Part shown: one piece after another, positions 54,327 to 56,126 of the stretch
How the letters are laid out: each line of letters starts with the position of its first letter
How positions within the stretch are numbered: position 1 is the stretch's first letter
Assembly (NCBI GenBank): GCA_001045525.1
Contig: LDWW01000025.1
Location: 1 to 56,126, forward strand
Length of the DNA: 56,126 nt
Direction of reading: 5' to 3'
Origin: Chitinispirillum alkaliphilum
GTDB lineage: Bacteria > Fibrobacterota > Chitinivibrionia > Chitinivibrionales > Chitinispirillaceae
Notes under the pieces: model-generated
Databases searched by the model: none
What the model was told of the DNA's origin: nothing
What the model saw: the letters and a program-made list of their open reading frames with translations, nothing else
Made by a program: the position numbers and the translations under genes

Positions 54327-55462
54327 GGGGTTTCATAGCCTTGTACCCGTTACAACCATTTAGAAAACGATACTCTCTAAATAGCAAATTTGTCTATTAT
54401 TCTTTTTTGTTGTTCTTAATATCTGGATTTACAATAGTATGTAACAGTAGAAAAGAGCATCCTTTTTTTGAGGAGAACCTAATGAAACAAGAAGATATTT
54501 TTCAAATTAATGATGAGGATTACTTTGACAATCCTTATAAATTCGAAGATTCTGTGCTTGACAAACAATTTCAAAAAAACACTCTTGGAATCTTCATTGG
54601 CTGTCCTAAATTTATTGATATTGAAACGAAAAAACATTTACCAATGCTCTTTTATGAATGCCGAACATTCAAAGATATTCGGTTTTTTCCTTTAAGTGAT
54701 TTTGCCGTTATAAGTGTAACAGATCTTGACAGAGGCAAGGTGCACACAAACTTACTTGAGCCGATGGTTGATGAACCAATTGAACCTGAACCTGAAAGGC
54801 CAACTGCTGATTCGCTAATACCTGAAGGTAGAGCAGCACAGTTTGGAGTTTACGATTTGAGGAACTTGCTCCAAATGAGATGGGTAAGGAGCAATCTATT
54901 AGTAACCCTGTTTTTACATGACCAGTACTCAAACAGGGTTTTCCTCAGTATGGGTGAAACTGGTGATACACCAGAATCTATAAGAGATGCTGTTTTAGCT
55001 GACTTAGAAAAGTATCAATATGGGTCTGCTACGATTCCTGATATAATTCTATACCCTCAGTACGAAAAACAGGAAAACTCACCCGATGTTCCAGAACAAA
55101 CCGGTATTGTCCTTCGCTCAGACCCATCATTTACAATTGAAAATGATGATCCATATAATGTATACGGATCATTTAACCTCCAGGCTTTTGACCATGAACT
55201 AATACCTGAATCGGATGAACATAATTTCTCTGCTGTTGTTCCTTTAACCTTCATCATTTCAGGCTCACTTCAGGGTGTCATTGGAACAATGAATGTTTCA
55301 ACACCAGCCCAATTGAACACAGAAAAAAATGCACACACAGTCGGCTATTTCACTCTTGACCTTAAAAAACACTTTCAATTTTATGAAGAACCACAGGAAG
55401 TAATCGTCTATGTTTCATCCCGTGCTCATTTAAACAGTCTCACATTTTTAATAGAAGATTGA
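54311..55462 (+). CDS. Candidate immunity protein for the metalloprotease effector
   Basis: Up to 383 residues, overlapping the effector gene by 16 bp. The longer form has a hydrophobic stretch (FVYYSFLLFLISGFTIVC) that could act as a lipoprotein-like signal. The ATG at 54482 has a much better ribosome-binding site (GAGGAG, six bases before) and would give a soluble protein beginning MKQEDIFQIN. The body is beta-rich with an acidic, proline-rich linker (EPIEPEPERPTADS). No family is recognised. Position and coupling directly after a toxin-like gene suggest immunity, perhaps periplasmic if the long form is made. Confidence 0.55.
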   Translation: MDRKIRGFIALYPLQPFRKRYSLNSKFVYYSFLLFLISGFTIVCNSRKEHPFFEENLMKQEDIFQINDEDYFDNPYKFEDSVLDKQFQKNTLGIFIGCPKFIDIETKKHLPMLFYECRTFKDIRFFPLSDFAVISVTDLDRGKVHTNLLEPMVDEPIEPEPERPTADSLIPEGRAAQFGVYDLRNLLQMRWVRSNLLVTLFLHDQYSNRVFLSMGETGDTPESIRDAVLADLEKYQYGSATIPDIILYPQYEKQENSPDVPEQTGIVLRSDPSFTIENDDPYNVYGSFNLQAFDHELIPESDEHNFSAVVPLTFIISGSLQGVIGTMNVSTPAQLNTEKNAHTVGYFTLDLKKHFQFYEEPQEVIVYVSSRAHLNSLTFLIED

Positions 55463-55663
55463 TTCCAAACCCAAATAGTGTTCCTGAGAAGAAAAAGGTC
55501 TGAGGCTGGTGGTTACTTGGCTCAGGTACTAATGCTTTTTTAGTTTAGGGTGGATCCTGTGATGAGAAAGGCGCAGCCTGAGTCAAAAGCAAACAGTCGT
55601 GCCAAACAGTCACATAAGAGTTTTAAATCCAACATTCCAACCCCATTCATTTAATTATTAAGG
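55463..55663. other. Spacer between toxin cassettes
   Basis: About 200 bp between the candidate immunity gene and the second metalloprotease tip. It has a short open frame (ATG near 55562, MRKAQPESKANSRAKQ...) of 30 codons with no likeness to a family, and T-rich stretches. It is probably a recombination scar. Confidence 0.4.
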
Positions 55664-56126
55664 ATGAGGGTGAAGGTGAATATTTCCGGGAAAAATAATA
55701 CCCAAAGACAGTTACTTACAGTTCATGATCGAGGACATATTATTGGCTTAACAATAGAAATTAACGGCGTAGGGATTAACCTGGGATATAACGGAGCCGC
55801 TCTTCGTGGAAACATCTGGATGAATACACATGCCGGAAATGTTCATCCGGTCGGTATGGCAAGGACCTTGGTGCATGAATTAGCGCACAATTGGGGGCAG
55901 GTATATGCTGATAAAAATACCGATGCAACTTTTGGCCGGCCACCATCTAAAAATTCCTGGTGTGCCGTTTCCAAAAGCAGTACCAGAAGGATATGTATAC
56001 GGTGAAGATCGTGGGCACACCGGTACCCATTGTGCATACGGCCTAAATGCGTACGTAAGGTCGTTACGAGATTACAGCAAAAGTGAGCGGGCATTCCTTA
56101 TGCGGCAATGTATCATGTATGGTTCA
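55664..56126 (+). pseudogene. Orphan metalloprotease toxin tip, frameshifted and running off the window
   Basis: The first frame ends at 56005. It carries TLVHELAHNWG (His71, Glu72, His75), a second HExxH zincin. After about 55940 the homologous reading continues in another frame: LKIPGVPFPKAVPEGYVYG, then HTGTHCAYG and CIMYG. This order matches the C-terminus of the intact effector (PPGLPFPK, VYGSNG, HVGSHCAFG, CIMYGEGG). One extra base near 55940 would explain the shift. It lacks OmpA and peptidoglycan-binding parts, so it is an orphan C-terminal cassette as seen in polymorphic toxin loci. A sequencing error is possible. Confidence 0.65.

Noticed and set aside
55562-55654. 30-codon ORF (MRKAQPESKANSRAKQ...) between the toxin cassettes
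   Set aside because: Too short, no family likeness and no ribosome-binding site of note; treated as spacer.

Overview
The window looks like chromosome from a Gram-negative, probably anaerobic bacterium of moderate-to-low GC. Supporting signs are an outer-membrane-type beta-barrel protein, type VI secretion (T6SS)-associated genes, a class I two-subunit fumarase, NifU, and two radical-SAM proteins (one with a recognisable cobalamin-binding-type N-terminus). The mix of T6SS accessory genes, meso-diaminopimelate dehydrogenase and an alcohol-acetyltransferase/zinc-ribbon pair would fit a deep-branching lineage such as the Fibrobacterota/Chitinispirillum group. That placement is a guess from gene content.

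Region 1 (1-1944) is a graveyard of mobile DNA. The end of an IS3-family element sits directly against an N-terminally truncated DNA methyltransferase. It is followed by a nested inverted repeat with some attC-like character and a frameshifted IS1380-type transposase remnant.

Region 2 (1945-18571) is an 18-gene minus-strand cassette, mostly with overlapping or nearly touching genes. Transcription runs from 18571 down to 1945: two nucleotide-sugar epimerases, a zinc alcohol dehydrogenase, a Gfo/Idh/MocA oxidoreductase, a small protein, a GT4, three CgeB-like glycosyltransferases, a GH-A glycosidase-like protein whose motif order suggests circular permutation, a histidine-phosphatase pseudoenzyme, a fourth CgeB-like protein, a nucleotidyltransferase, a PIG-L deacetylase, another GT4, a FemAB/GNAT-like protein, an active-type histidine phosphatase and a methyltransferase. 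Together they look able to activate, remodel, polymerise, deacetylate, acylate and methylate an unknown glycan.

Region 3 (18572-39826) is mostly housekeeping: a YciE/F ferritin-like protein, a large radical-SAM/DUF2344 fusion, a phosphoesterase, a plus-strand run DHH phosphoesterase-NifU-malic enzyme-fumarase alpha/beta, a flavin reductase-like protein, a GT2/B12-radical-SAM/thioredoxin operon, a Ser/Thr kinase, an M23 peptidase, DNA polymerase II, a beta-barrel protein, an aldo/keto reductase and a Dus-family protein. Two hairpins lie exactly between convergent gene pairs.

Region 4 (39915-51160) is accessory. It has a three-gene T6SS-associated operon (TIGR02270-like, a ketosynthase-like protein that appears to lack catalytic residues, an Imm49-like protein), an ArsM-like methyltransferase, a zinc-ribbon membrane protein plus acetyltransferase pair, a ddh-lysA pair, and a decayed IS91-type transposase.

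Region 5 (51500-56126) is a probable T6SS effector island. A small beta-rich protein precedes a large protein with OmpA-like, peptidoglycan-binding and C-terminal zinc-metalloprotease (HELGH) regions. Next come a candidate immunity protein and a second, truncated and frameshifted metalloprotease tip that runs off the window. No tRNA, rRNA or CRISPR array was recognised.
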